From CALBPI01 sp038531945 (GTDB lineage: Bacteria > Pseudomonadota > Gammaproteobacteria > Steroidobacterales > Woeseiaceae), in NCBI GenBank assembly GCA_038531945.1, contig JBCBBH010000004.1:186001-250000 (forward strand): 64,000 nt of DNA, in the 5' to 3' direction. Under the pieces are notes generated by a model that was not told the DNA's origin, searched no databases, and was given only the letters and a program-made list of their open reading frames with translations. The stretch's first letter is position 1. The number at the start of each line of letters is the position of its first letter. Positions 25,495-33,747 of this stretch are shown here, piece by piece. Made by a program: the position numbers and the translations under genes.

Positions 25495-26784
25495 CTAGCG
25501 AAATGCTTGACTGCCAATCAGTGGACCGAGCACTTCCACCAGCCTGGATCTTTCCACCCGCTGCTGCTCCTCTCGTGTCCGCAGTGGCTTCAGACTAACA
25601 ACACCCGCATCAAGTTCCCGGTCGCCCACAATCAGTGCCCAACGAGCCCCTGACTTGTCTGCCTTCTTGAGTTGGCTCTTGATACTGCCTGCACCAAGGT
25701 GGCGAATTATAGTGACGTCGGGCAAAGCATCGCGCAGCGATTCGGACAACTGGAGCAGAAAGTTCTGACAGATATCGCTGTCTTCGCCGAGCAGGTACAA
25801 ATCCGCCTCGCCCAGGCTTAACGAAACCCCCTCCTCCTCGCACAGTGCCAGCAGCCGCTCGACACCGATCGCCCAGCCGATGGCGGGGACCGACTTGCCG
25901 CCCAACTGCTCAAACAGACCATCGTAGCGACCGCCAGAGCACACCGCGCCCTGTGCGCCGAGCGCATCGGTCACCCACTCGAAAACGGTGCGGCTGTAGT
26001 AATCCAGTCCTCGAACCAGTCTGGGGTTCACGGTATATTCGATGTTGAGCGTGTCGAGCGCTGCACACACAGCAGCGAAGTGCTCGCTGGACTCCGGATC
26101 CAGGTAGTCGGTCAACACGGGCGCGTTCGCGATCAGGCCCGCAAGATCTGGATTCTTGCTGTCCAAAATTCGCATCGGGTTGCTGCCCAATCGCCGCTGA
26201 CTGTCCTCGTCGAGCGCCAATTGGTGCTGTGTGAAATATTCGACCAAAACGTCACGATAACGCTGTCTGGCCGCCGGCGTGCCCAGCGAATTGAGCTCCA
26301 GTCGCACCCGCTGGATACCCAGATCACGCCACAATCGCGCGGACATCGCGATCATCTCGATGTCGATATCCGGGCCTTCGTAGCCGAATGCTTCGACATC
26401 AATTTGGTGGAACTGTCGATACCGACCCTTCTGCGGCCGCTCGTAGCGGAACATCGGGCCGGTAGTCCAAAGTTTGTGCTTTTGATTGTGCGTCAGGCCA
26501 TGCGTCAACGCGGCCCTGACAAGCCCGGCCGTCGCTTCGGGACGCAGCGTCAGACTCTCGCCGTTGCGATCGTCAAACGTATACATCTCCTTCTCGACGA
26601 TGTCGGTCGCTTCGCCAATAGAGCGCTTGAACAGCGCGGTCTGTTCAAGCAACGGGACCCGGACGTGCTCGAAACCATAGCGCGATAGCAAGCCCGCAAC
26701 CCGCTGCTCCAGGCTGAGCCAACGGTCGCCCTCAGGCGGCAATATATCGTTCATGCCACGAACTGGACGTACGTTGTTGGCCAT
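25495..26784 (-). CDS. hisS: Histidyl-tRNA synthetase
   Basis: A 429-residue class II synthetase. Motif 2 'FRYERPQKGRYRQFHQIDVEAFG', the histidine-binding loops 'TLRPEATAGLVRA' and 'GLDYYSRTVFEW', motif 3 'AIGWAIGVERLLAL', and a C-terminal anticodon-binding domain with 'SLKPLRTREEQQRV' are all visible. The length is normal. It is followed by yfgM and preceded by rodZ; ispG, which often lies between rodZ and hisS, is missing here. Confidence 0.97.
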   Translation of the reverse strand: MANNVRPVRGMNDILPPEGDRWLSLEQRVAGLLSRYGFEHVRVPLLEQTALFKRSIGEATDIVEKEMYTFDDRNGESLTLRPEATAGLVRAALTHGLTHNQKHKLWTTGPMFRYERPQKGRYRQFHQIDVEAFGYEGPDIDIEMIAMSARLWRDLGIQRVRLELNSLGTPAARQRYRDVLVEYFTQHQLALDEDSQRRLGSNPMRILDSKNPDLAGLIANAPVLTDYLDPESSEHFAAVCAALDTLNIEYTVNPRLVRGLDYYSRTVFEWVTDALGAQGAVCSGGRYDGLFEQLGGKSVPAIGWAIGVERLLALCEEEGVSLSLGEADLYLLGEDSDICQNFLLQLSESLRDALPDVTIIRHLGAGSIKSQLKKADKSGARWALIVGDRELDAGVVSLKPLRTREEQQRVERSRLVEVLGPLIGSQAFR

Positions 26785-26842
26785 TGGAGCTCCGATGAGA
26801 AAGATCGCGGCGCGAGAGTATAGTCACGCCGCTCTTTAAGGT

Positions 26843-27769
26843 CTAAGGAATCGAAAAACGGGCGGTACGACCGCGCCGCATAGCTGGTGTGATGGCGAAC
26901 TCACCGCCGTCGACACGTACCGTCACTGCGTCAGCTACGCCAATAACAACCGAGAGCGGCCGTGTGCCTCGGATGGTGCGGGTCAGGCCGGGTTGCGCGG
27001 TGCCGTAGGCGACCCGCGTGCCGCCAGCATCCCTGACTTCATACCAACACGACGCCGAAAACTCGAACTCAACTGCACCGGACGGGGCAGCCGTTCCGGC
27101 ATCGCGATTAGCGACTGGGGTCACCACAGACTCTCGCGTGGGCGTCGCTTGCGCTCGGTCAGGCGCGGCTGACACGGCTTGCGCTGCAGACTCATCGATG
27201 CGCGCGCGATTCAGTCGTTCGGCAAAGCTGTCGACCGTCTCCTCAGCCTCGGAGACCGGCTCGACAGCGGTCTCAGCCGCAACGGTGGTCTCGGCGGGCG
27301 TCGCCGTGGACGCCACGGCTACCGGTTCCGTCGCCGATCCGTCTCGTGTCAGCACCCAAACGACCCAGGCGAGACCCGCAATGAGCACTAGCAGCAGTGC
27401 AAATACGGCACCGACTGCCCAGCGTCGATCTCTCGGCGGTTTGCTGTGGTACTGAACGATGAGGTCCGGTTGTGCATCGATCGCCGTTCCCGAAGCACTG
27501 TGAAATCGGCGTGCAGCTTCTTCAACGTCGAGACCGAGATACGTCGCAACCGCTCGAACATGGCCTTTCGCGAACACCGTCGCCCCTAGCGACTCGAATG
27601 CTTCTGACTCCAAAGCCTCAACAATGTCCACGTCGAGGTGGAGCGCCTGCGCCACCGCCGCGGTCGTCAACGCACGATCGGTGCGGGCCTCGCGCAACCA
27701 CACGCCAAGCCCCTCAGCCACGGTCATATCCGCTTCGTCGTCTTCCGGAGTTCCGGGATCGTTGTCCAT
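26843..27769 (-). CDS. rodZ: Cytoskeleton protein RodZ
   Basis: A 308-residue inner-membrane protein linking MreB to the cell-wall machinery. An N-terminal helix-turn-helix domain (about 18-85) has 'LGVWLREARTDRALTTAAVAQALHLDVDIVEALE' and 'HVRAVATYLGLD'. The membrane helix is about 117-140 ('AVFALLLVLIAGLAWVVWV'). A Thr/Ala/Glu-rich periplasmic linker leads to the C-terminal DUF4115 beta domain ('FEFSASCWYEVRDAGGTRVAYG'). It stands between pilF and hisS, the usual neighbourhood. Confidence 0.93.
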   Translation of the reverse strand: MDNDPGTPEDDEADMTVAEGLGVWLREARTDRALTTAAVAQALHLDVDIVEALESEAFESLGATVFAKGHVRAVATYLGLDVEEAARRFHSASGTAIDAQPDLIVQYHSKPPRDRRWAVGAVFALLLVLIAGLAWVVWVLTRDGSATEPVAVASTATPAETTVAAETAVEPVSEAEETVDSFAERLNRARIDESAAQAVSAAPDRAQATPTRESVVTPVANRDAGTAAPSGAVEFEFSASCWYEVRDAGGTRVAYGTAQPGLTRTIRGTRPLSVVIGVADAVTVRVDGGEFAITPAMRRGRTARFSIP

Positions 27770-27778
27770 GCCCGGCTA

Positions 27779-28531
27779 CTAGCCGCCCTGTGAAACGCGT
27801 TCGGCCTCTACCGAGTCCGGGAAACTCTCTTGCAACTGTCGCGAAAAGCGCGATGCAGCGGCCGAGTCACCCAACGTGCGCTCGACTTCCCAGGCCAGCA
27901 GGAGAAGCTGCGGTGTGGGCTCACGAACGGACAACAAGCGCTCGAGAAACGCCCTTGCGCTAAGCGGGTTGCCGGTTTCCAGCTTCAAAGTGGCCAATTC
28001 GAGGAGCGCATCAGCGAAAGCGCGCTCCACTTTCAAAGCTTCGCGAAAGTATCCTTCGGCGGCCGCGAGATCGCCCTTTTCGCGCATGCAAATGCCAGCG
28101 TTGGTCCAAGCCGCCTCCGGCGTCTGGTACAGCGGGTTGGTGGCAGCTCGAGTGAAGTATTTCTCTGCCTGGTCATAGCGTTTCTTACCGCACAGGTGAA
28201 CCGCATAGGTATTCTGCACAGCCGCATCGTCAGGGTCGGTTCGAATCGCATTGCGGAATGAGCGATCCGCGAGGTCTGGCTCGTTGATCGTCTGATACAG
28301 GATTGCGAGGGTGAAGTGTGCGCGTGCCACTTTCGGATTTTGCTTGACCGAACTTTCCAGCCGTTCTCGAGCCAGGCTGAGCTTGCCCGCTCTCAGGTAT
28401 TCTGACCCGAGCTGCAGGTTGTAGGCAGCCGCGTCGACCGGCGATGACTTCGTCGGTGCAGGACCACCTTCGGTAACGCAGCCTCCAATCACCCCGAGTG
28501 CGAACACGATTGCTAACCATTGACGCCGCAT
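27779..28531 (-). CDS. pilF: Type IV pilus biogenesis/stability protein PilW (PilF)
   Basis: A 250-residue lipoprotein of tetratricopeptide repeats that pilots PilQ secretin to the outer membrane. The signal 'RRQWLAIVFALGVIGGC' ends in lipobox IGGC. At least five TPR units follow, for example 'AYNLQLGSEYLRAGKLSLARERLESSVKQNP' and 'ARAHFTLAILYQTINEPDLADRSFRNAI'. The start is the ATG at 28531, which has a GGGGG site upstream. It lies between rlmN and rodZ as in Pseudomonas. The other pilus genes are not in the window. Confidence 0.9.
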   Translation of the reverse strand: MRRQWLAIVFALGVIGGCVTEGGPAPTKSSPVDAAAYNLQLGSEYLRAGKLSLARERLESSVKQNPKVARAHFTLAILYQTINEPDLADRSFRNAIRTDPDDAAVQNTYAVHLCGKKRYDQAEKYFTRAATNPLYQTPEAAWTNAGICMREKGDLAAAEGYFREALKVERAFADALLELATLKLETGNPLSARAFLERLLSVREPTPQLLLLAWEVERTLGDSAAASRFSRQLQESFPDSVEAERVSQGG

Positions 28532-28586
28532 TGTCGACCCCCGAACTCTATTTTGACGTGATCTTAAAGCTATCCGTATCAAGACT

Positions 28587-29681
28587 CTAGCGACGCGGCA
28601 CTCTTGCGCTGAGTCGGTGCGTCACGCGGTCTTCGACCTTCCCCGCCAATTGGCCGCAAGCAGCGTCAATATCGTCGCCGCGAGTTCGGCGCGTGGTGGT
28701 CGTGATGTCGTGTTTCTTGAGGATGTTCTGAAACCGCTCGATTCGATGCTTCGCGCTGCGTGAGAAACGCGTTCCGGGAAACGGATTAAACGGTATCAAG
28801 TTGACTTTGGCCGGCCGCCCACGCAACAGCCTAACGAGCGCATGGGCTTCAGCAGAACCGTCGTTGACACCATCGAGCATGACGTACTCGAACGTCACGT
28901 GGCGTTTGCTATGTGCGTCGGTGTAGCGCCAACATGCAGCCAGCAGTTCCTCGATCGGGTAACGCACGTTGATCGGCACCAACTGATCACGCAGATCGTT
29001 CGTCGGCGCATGCAAGGAAACGGCCAGCGATACGTTGCACTCTTGAGCCAGTTTATCCATCTGCGGGACTAAGCCTGACGTGCTCAACGTGACCCGACGC
29101 CGCGACAAGCCCAAAGCGTAGTCATCCAGCATGATCTTCATCGCGGGGACGACCTGCTTGTAGTTGGCCAGCGGCTCTCCCATGCCCATCAGCACCACGT
29201 TGGACACCGCCGGCATGCCGTTGCTGCGTCTCGGCAGAGCGTGAATCGCGTGCCATACCTGTCCGATAATCTCGGCGCTGGTGAGATTGCTGTTGAATCC
29301 CTGCTGTGCGGTGGCGCAAAACGCGCAGTCCAAGGCGCAACCTACCTGCGAGGAAATGCACAAGGTGCCCCGATCAGGTTCGGGAATAAATACGGTTTCG
29401 ATCGCCTGCCCACCGCGAGCCGCCAGTAGCCACTTCACCGTTCCATCTGCCGAACGGTGCGTCGATATGATCTTAGGCAGGGTAAATTGCGCCGCATCGA
29501 GCAATTCTTCTCGGAGCGATTTTGACAGGTCAGTCATCAGCGCCGGGTCGACTACCTGACGCTGATGAATCCACTGCATAACCTGCCGTGCGCGGAACCG
29601 CTGGTGACCACGGTCCGTAAACCACGATTCCAGGGCCTCGCGCGAAAAGCCTAGCAAATTGTCTGCATCGGTTGACGACAT
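28587..29681 (-). CDS. rlmN: 23S rRNA (adenine2503-C2)/tRNA methyltransferase RlmN
   Basis: A 364-residue radical-SAM enzyme that methylates A2503 of 23S rRNA and A37 of some tRNAs. The radical-SAM cluster motif is CALDCAFC (CX3CX2C) near residue 120. Other family blocks are 'NVVLMGMGEPLANYKQV', 'LSTSGLVPQMDKLA' and 'VSLHAPTNDLRDQLVPIN'. The C-terminal 'RRTRGDDIDAACGQLAG' holds the mechanistic cysteine. It lies directly after ndk (3-base gap) as in many Gammaproteobacteria. Confidence 0.97.
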   Translation of the reverse strand: MSSTDADNLLGFSREALESWFTDRGHQRFRARQVMQWIHQRQVVDPALMTDLSKSLREELLDAAQFTLPKIISTHRSADGTVKWLLAARGGQAIETVFIPEPDRGTLCISSQVGCALDCAFCATAQQGFNSNLTSAEIIGQVWHAIHALPRRSNGMPAVSNVVLMGMGEPLANYKQVVPAMKIMLDDYALGLSRRRVTLSTSGLVPQMDKLAQECNVSLAVSLHAPTNDLRDQLVPINVRYPIEELLAACWRYTDAHSKRHVTFEYVMLDGVNDGSAEAHALVRLLRGRPAKVNLIPFNPFPGTRFSRSAKHRIERFQNILKKHDITTTTRRTRGDDIDAACGQLAGKVEDRVTHRLSARVPRR

Positions 29682-29684
29682 GCG

Positions 29685-30116
29685 CTAGCCGCGAGTGCGC
29701 TCCACAACGCCATCCGGGAAAAAGAAATCGATTTCGTTCGCGGCTGTATCAGTCGCGTCCGATCCATGCACCACATTTTCCTCGATGCTGGCTGCATAGT
29801 CGGCCCGAATCGTTCCAGGCTCTGCGTCGGCAGGATTGGTCGCGCCCATCAGGTCGCGATGGAGCGCAACGGCATTCTCGCCGCGCAACGCTTGTACGAC
29901 GACAGGCCCGGAGGTCATGTAGCTCACCAGATCGGCGAAAAATGGGCGCTCTTTGTGCACCGCATAGAAACCTTCCGCCTGATCTTTGCTCAAGTGCATC
30001 ATGCGAGACGCCACAATCTGCAGGCCCGCTTTCTCGAAGCGGCCGTAGATCTCTCCGATTAGGTTCTTCTCAACGCCATCAGGCTTGATGATGGACAAAG
30101 TGGTTTCGATCGCCAT
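29685..30116 (-). CDS. ndk: Nucleoside diphosphate kinase
   Basis: A 143-residue enzyme that passes the gamma phosphate between nucleoside triphosphates through a phosphohistidine. It has the N-terminal 'ETTLSIIKPDGVEKNLIGEIYGRFE' and the active-site 'ENVVHGSDATDTAANEI' with the catalytic His. Length is normal. A hairpin with a T-rich run lies only about 13-43 bases upstream of its start codon. Confidence 0.97.
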   Translation of the reverse strand: MAIETTLSIIKPDGVEKNLIGEIYGRFEKAGLQIVASRMMHLSKDQAEGFYAVHKERPFFADLVSYMTSGPVVVQALRGENAVALHRDLMGATNPADAEPGTIRADYAASIEENVVHGSDATDTAANEIDFFFPDGVVERTRG

Positions 30117-30128
30117 GGGTCATTTCCT

Positions 30129-30159
30129 CAAACAAAAACAAGCCGGCACAGGTGCCGGC
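30129..30159 (-). terminator. Intrinsic terminator or attenuator between iscA and ndk
   Basis: On the minus strand, 27 bases past the iscA stop, GCCGGCA/TGCCGGC (7 perfect pairs, 4-base loop CCTG) is followed by TTGTTTTTGTTT. This is a good intrinsic terminator. It ends 12 bases before the ndk ATG, so it may regulate read-through into ndk. Confidence 0.75.
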
Positions 30160-30185
30160 ATTCAACTGCAAAACTGTCGGCCGAC

Positions 30186-30515
30186 TTAGTCGCCGACGTT
30201 AAAACTCTCGCCGCAGCCGCATTCCCCAGCCGCGTTCGGGTTACGAAACCGAAACACCTCGTTCAGTCCGTCCTTAACAAAATCGATTTCGGTGCCATCG
30301 AGCAGCGGCAGGCTGTCGTTATCGACAACGACTTTGATGTCCGATTGTTCGAACACAATATCTTCGGAGTGCACATCGTCCGCATAGTCAATGACGTAGG
30401 AAAACCCATTGCAGCCAGTCTTCTTCACGCCAAGACGGAGTCCGATCCCACTGCCGCGTCTCGCGATATGATCGCGTACCCGGGTCATTGCACTGTCGGT
30501 TAGTGAAATACTCAT
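30186..30515 (-). CDS. iscA: A-type Fe-S carrier IscA
   Basis: A 109-residue A-type carrier that delivers Fe-S clusters or iron to target proteins. The three conserved cysteines are seen in 'LRLGVKKTGCNGFSYVIDYAD' and the C-terminal 'AAGECGCGESFNV'. The frame could start at a TTG at 30521, but the ATG at 30515 has a perfect AGGAGG 7 bases upstream and is preferred. It is the last gene of the reduced isc locus, 12 bases after the IscU-like gene. Confidence 0.92.
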   Translation of the reverse strand: MSISLTDSAMTRVRDHIARRGSGIGLRLGVKKTGCNGFSYVIDYADDVHSEDIVFEQSDIKVVVDNDSLPLLDGTEIDFVKDGLNEVFRFRNPNAAGECGCGESFNVGD

Positions 30516-30527
30516 CGCCAAACCTCC

Positions 30528-30884
30528 TCAATCACCATTCGATTGTTCAGCGAGAATCTTCGCCAAACCACTCGCGGCCTCAATCACAATCAACACATCG
30601 CCGGCCCACTCACGACCGAGCTGGTTCGCTTTGAGCAGACTCGACAACGACGGCGCCTCGACGGCATGCTCTGCCCTCCACTGTCGGCAAAGATGCTCGC
30701 AAGCCATGACAATCTCAGCCGCGGCAAACGCGTGGAATCCGACGAGCAGGCCGTCGCTCGTCTTGCCCGCCCCAAATTGTACCGCACAACCGCGGCGAAC
30801 GCTGCCAGCCGCGCACATGACACCGTTTTCGGGCAGTCCGAAACAGCGGATTTGTTCTTCGTTTATGGGGCACGGTCGCGACAT
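30528..30884 (-). CDS. Degenerate IscU/NifU_N-like protein
   Basis: A 118-residue protein lying where iscU belongs, two bases after iscS. Its layout aligns loosely with IscU: 'SDGLLVGFHAFAAAEIVMACEHLCRQW' matches the IscU stretch around its second ligand, and 'VLIVIEAASGLAKIL' matches the C-terminal helix with the third ligand. However, Ala replaces the second cysteine and no Cys stands at the third place. Cysteines are instead at 5, 14, 24, 33, 62 and 66. The start is the ATG at 30884; the much longer open frame runs antisense-free through iscS and is a shadow. A scaffold or IscS-partner role is inferred. Confidence 0.6.
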   Translation of the reverse strand: MSRPCPINEEQIRCFGLPENGVMCAAGSVRRGCAVQFGAGKTSDGLLVGFHAFAAAEIVMACEHLCRQWRAEHAVEAPSLSSLLKANQLGREWAGDVLIVIEAASGLAKILAEQSNGD

Positions 30885-30886
30885 AA

Positions 30887-32080
30887 TCAAGGCCTGTCGG
30901 CGACCAGCGATCCGCTGAGTCGTCGGCAGACGCTCACCGCTTGTTCGAACCGTGCGACGATTTTGTCCACGTCGTCCGCCGTGGTGGGTCGTCCAAGGCT
31001 GAAACGCAGGGACGCACTCGCGGCAAGGTCGCTGAGACCGATAGCTTTCAGGACAAATGACGGTTCCCTGTCTGTGGAATTGCAAGCGGATCCGGCCGAC
31101 AACGCCAGGGGCGCTACCGCCGACATCAACGCACCACCATGCACACCTTCGACGCTGACATTCACCAACCAGGGCAAACGCGATGCCTCGCTGCCGTTCA
31201 ACGTTACGCCGTCCACTGCCAGCAGCCCGCTTGACAGACGGTCGCCAAGCGCGCTCAGCCGGGATGCGTCTTCCTCCTGCTTTTCGCTGGCCAAAATAGC
31301 CGCCTGGGCGAAACCGACAATTTGATGCGTCGCCAGCGTACCCGGGCGTAATCCGTACTGCTGACCGCCGCCGTACAACAGTGGCTCGAGATTCACGCCG
31401 GCGCGATCCGATAGCACCAAAACGCCAACGCCCTTCGGGCCATAGATCTTGTGTCCGGTCAGCGCGAGCAAATCGATTCGCCCAGGAAGCGGATGCACAG
31501 CCACCTTGCCAAATGCCTGGGCAGCATCGACATGCCATATTGCCGCATGGTGCTCCAGTGCCGCTGCAAAGCCGCGGATATCACTGATCGTGCCGAGCTC
31601 GTTGTTAACCCACATCGTTGAGACGAGAATCGTGTCATCGCGTAAAGCGTCCGCCAGCGCAGCGGCAGTCACGTGACCGTCGGCGTTGGGTGTCAGCCAT
31701 GTCACCGGAAATCCCTCGGATTCGAGCTGCTTCACCGGATCTATGACCGCTTTGTGCTCTACCGTTGTCGCAATGATATGGCCGCGGCGTTCACCACCGT
31801 AGCGTGCCGTACCCAATATGGCGAGATTGTCGGACTCGGTTGCGCCGGACGTCCAGACGATTCGCTCTCCCGCCACACCGAGCGCACGGCCCACAGCCTC
31901 GGCGGATGCCGCCACGTGGTCGTTCGCTTCCGCACCGAAAACGTGGCTGGATGACGATGGATTTCCGAATGCGCGACCGCCGGTCAAAACGCGATGCATC
32001 GCGTCGGCAACCAGGGGATCGACCGGCGTCGTCGCCGCATAATCGCAGTAAAGCGGGGAGAATTCCGGTAGCCCGAACAT
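30887..32080 (-). CDS. iscS: Cysteine desulfurase IscS-like
   Basis: A 397-residue PLP enzyme that takes sulfur from cysteine. It begins 'PLYCDYAATTPVDPLV', has the PLP lysine in 'LLALTGHKIYGPKGVGVL', and the mobile Cys loop in 'ALSAGSACNSTDREPSFVLKAIGL'. 'ASLRFSLGRPTTADDV' follows. It stops soon after ('CRRLSGSLVADRP') and lacks the LWEMYKxGxDLxxIxW-type tail of classical IscS, which helps bind IscU. The ATG at 32080 overlaps the trmJ stop (TGATG) and has a GGAG upstream. A GTG at 32095 is a weaker alternative. NifS-like sulfur donor is another reading. Confidence 0.88.
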   Translation of the reverse strand: MFGLPEFSPLYCDYAATTPVDPLVADAMHRVLTGGRAFGNPSSSSHVFGAEANDHVAASAEAVGRALGVAGERIVWTSGATESDNLAILGTARYGGERRGHIIATTVEHKAVIDPVKQLESEGFPVTWLTPNADGHVTAAALADALRDDTILVSTMWVNNELGTISDIRGFAAALEHHAAIWHVDAAQAFGKVAVHPLPGRIDLLALTGHKIYGPKGVGVLVLSDRAGVNLEPLLYGGGQQYGLRPGTLATHQIVGFAQAAILASEKQEEDASRLSALGDRLSSGLLAVDGVTLNGSEASRLPWLVNVSVEGVHGGALMSAVAPLALSAGSACNSTDREPSFVLKAIGLSDLAASASLRFSLGRPTTADDVDKIVARFEQAVSVCRRLSGSLVADRP

Positions 32081-32808
32081 CAGGTCTTTCTCCACCGGTC
32101 AGACTCGAGCTGTGCCAACAAGCCGCGGAGAATATTCACTTCATTCTGGTCTGGCGTCGCACGGGCGAACAATCGGCGCAAACGCCGCATCAGGTACCGT
32201 GGGTTCTCCGGGTTAAGAAATCCGCTGTCGAGCGCCAATCGTTCGATATGGTTGTACAGGTGCTCCAGCTCCTGCGCGGTCGCTGGCGGTGAATCTTCAG
32301 TCTGGCGAACATCGAAATCGTCGCGCTGGACAAACAGCTCGTACGCTATGACCTGCACCGCCATCGCGAGATTCAATGAGCTGAACTCCGTGGTCGGAAT
32401 TGCCACTAGCGCCGCACACCGATCCATATCCTCGTTCGACAATCCTGTCTTCTCCGGGCCGAATACCACAGCGACCGGCGCCGTTGCGGCGCGCTGCAAC
32501 ACCTCGGTCGCCGCGTCTCGAGCGAGCAAAGTCGGCCATGCGATGCTGCGTCGTCGAGCGCTCGTACCGATCACCCATCCGCAATCTGCGACCGCATCAT
32601 CGAGTGACGTGTGCACCTGCGCGTTGTTCAGAATATCGGTCGCACCCGAAGCTCGCGCGACCGCCTGTGCACTGGGAAAGGTCTTCGGGTTGACCAGCGC
32701 CAGCTGCTCCAGCCCCATGTTTTTCATCGCACGGGCGACCGCACCGATGTTGCCGGGATGTGTGGTACCGACCAATACGATACGCACAGGAAGTGCTTGT
32801 TCACTCAT
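32080..32808 (-). CDS. trmJ: tRNA (cytidine/uridine-2'-O-)-methyltransferase TrmJ
   Basis: About 242 residues of a SPOUT methyltransferase that modifies position 32 of several tRNAs. Motifs are 'IVLVGTTHPGNIGAVARAMKNMG' near the start, 'VVFGPEKTGLSNED' in the middle and the knot 'FSSLNLAMAVQVIAYELF'. The start is the ATG at 32808; the frame stays open to 33366 but that part is antisense to suhB. Divergent suhB/trmJ is the standard arrangement, and trmJ overlaps iscS by one base. Confidence 0.94.
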   Translation of the reverse strand: MSEQALPVRIVLVGTTHPGNIGAVARAMKNMGLEQLALVNPKTFPSAQAVARASGATDILNNAQVHTSLDDAVADCGWVIGTSARRRSIAWPTLLARDAATEVLQRAATAPVAVVFGPEKTGLSNEDMDRCAALVAIPTTEFSSLNLAMAVQVIAYELFVQRDDFDVRQTEDSPPATAQELEHLYNHIERLALDSGFLNPENPRYLMRRLRRLFARATPDQNEVNILRGLLAQLESDRWRKT

Positions 32809-32925
32809 CGGGGGAATCCGTCGCCAGAGAAATACAGCGGTAAACCGCGATCGAAGGTCTGATATTCTACCGCCCGCGCTAGACAGACGCGACGCTCTGC
32901 GCCGTCGCCACCAGGAAATCGAACG

Positions 32926-33744
32926 ATGCACCCGCTTCTCAATGTTGCCGTTTCCGCTGCCCGAAAAGGTGGCAATGCACTGATCCGTAGCTCGAGGCGG
33001 CTCGATGAGCTGAATGTGAACCAGAAAGGTCGCAACGACTTCGTCAGCGATGCGGATCGGACCGCAGAAGCGAAAATCATCGAGGAGATTCGCAAACACT
33101 ATCCCGAGCACGGCATTCTTGCGGAAGAATCCGGACTGATGCCGGGCACAGACGACGCGGTGGTCTGGATCATCGATCCTCTGGACGGCACCAACAACTT
33201 CATCCACGGATTTCCGACCTATGCGGTATCCATTGCCGTCAAGGTCAACGACCGTTTGTCGCAGGGAGTCGTCTATGACCCAATGCGCCAGGAGCTGTTC
33301 ACCGCGTCGAAAGGCGATGGTGCGCAACTCGATGGAAAACGCATCCGAGTTAGCGGCAGGACGCATCTTCGGGAATCGTTGATCGGAACGGGTTTTCCCT
33401 ACCGCGAATCGCAGACCGGCGGTGTGGACGCCTACCTCTCCCTACTAAAACTCGTGCTGGAGAACACGGCCGGGATTCGCCGGGCCGGCTCCGCGGCACT
33501 CGACCTTGCGTACGTTGCCTCGGGGCGTCTCGATGCCTTCTGGGAATTCGGCTTGAAGTCCTGGGATATTGCTGCCGGAGCACTGCTGATCCGCGAGGCC
33601 GGCGGAATCATCAGTGGTGTCGATGGCAGTGAGGACTTCCTCGATAAAGGACACGTTCTTGCGGGAACACCGAAAGTCTACGTAGCGCTCGCGGCGCAGA
33701 TGGCGCGGCATTCGCGCGACGCCATCGACACCTTATCAGCGTGA
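32926..33744 (+). CDS. suhB: Inositol-1-monophosphatase family protein SuhB
   Basis: A 272-residue magnesium phosphatase; in E. coli SuhB also binds RNA polymerase in the rRNA antitermination complex. The family motifs are visible: 'LAEESGL' (metal-binding Glu), 'WIIDPLDGTNNFIHGFPTYAVSI' and, near the end, 'LKSWDIAAGALLIREAGG'. Its start and the trmJ start face away from each other across about 117 bases. It converges on secF with a 3-base gap. Confidence 0.95.
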   Translation: MHPLLNVAVSAARKGGNALIRSSRRLDELNVNQKGRNDFVSDADRTAEAKIIEEIRKHYPEHGILAEESGLMPGTDDAVVWIIDPLDGTNNFIHGFPTYAVSIAVKVNDRLSQGVVYDPMRQELFTASKGDGAQLDGKRIRVSGRTHLRESLIGTGFPYRESQTGGVDAYLSLLKLVLENTAGIRRAGSAALDLAYVASGRLDAFWEFGLKSWDIAAGALLIREAGGIISGVDGSEDFLDKGHVLAGTPKVYVALAAQMARHSRDAIDTLSA

Positions 33745-33747
33745 TCT

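Noticed and set aside
30885..31538. Long upstream part of the frame holding the IscU-like gene
   Set aside because: It is a second minus-strand frame inside iscS with Arg/Gly-rich low-complexity sequence; only the last 118 codons are outside iscS.
32809..33366. Upstream part of the trmJ frame
   Set aside because: It is antisense to suhB; TrmJ similarity starts at 32808.
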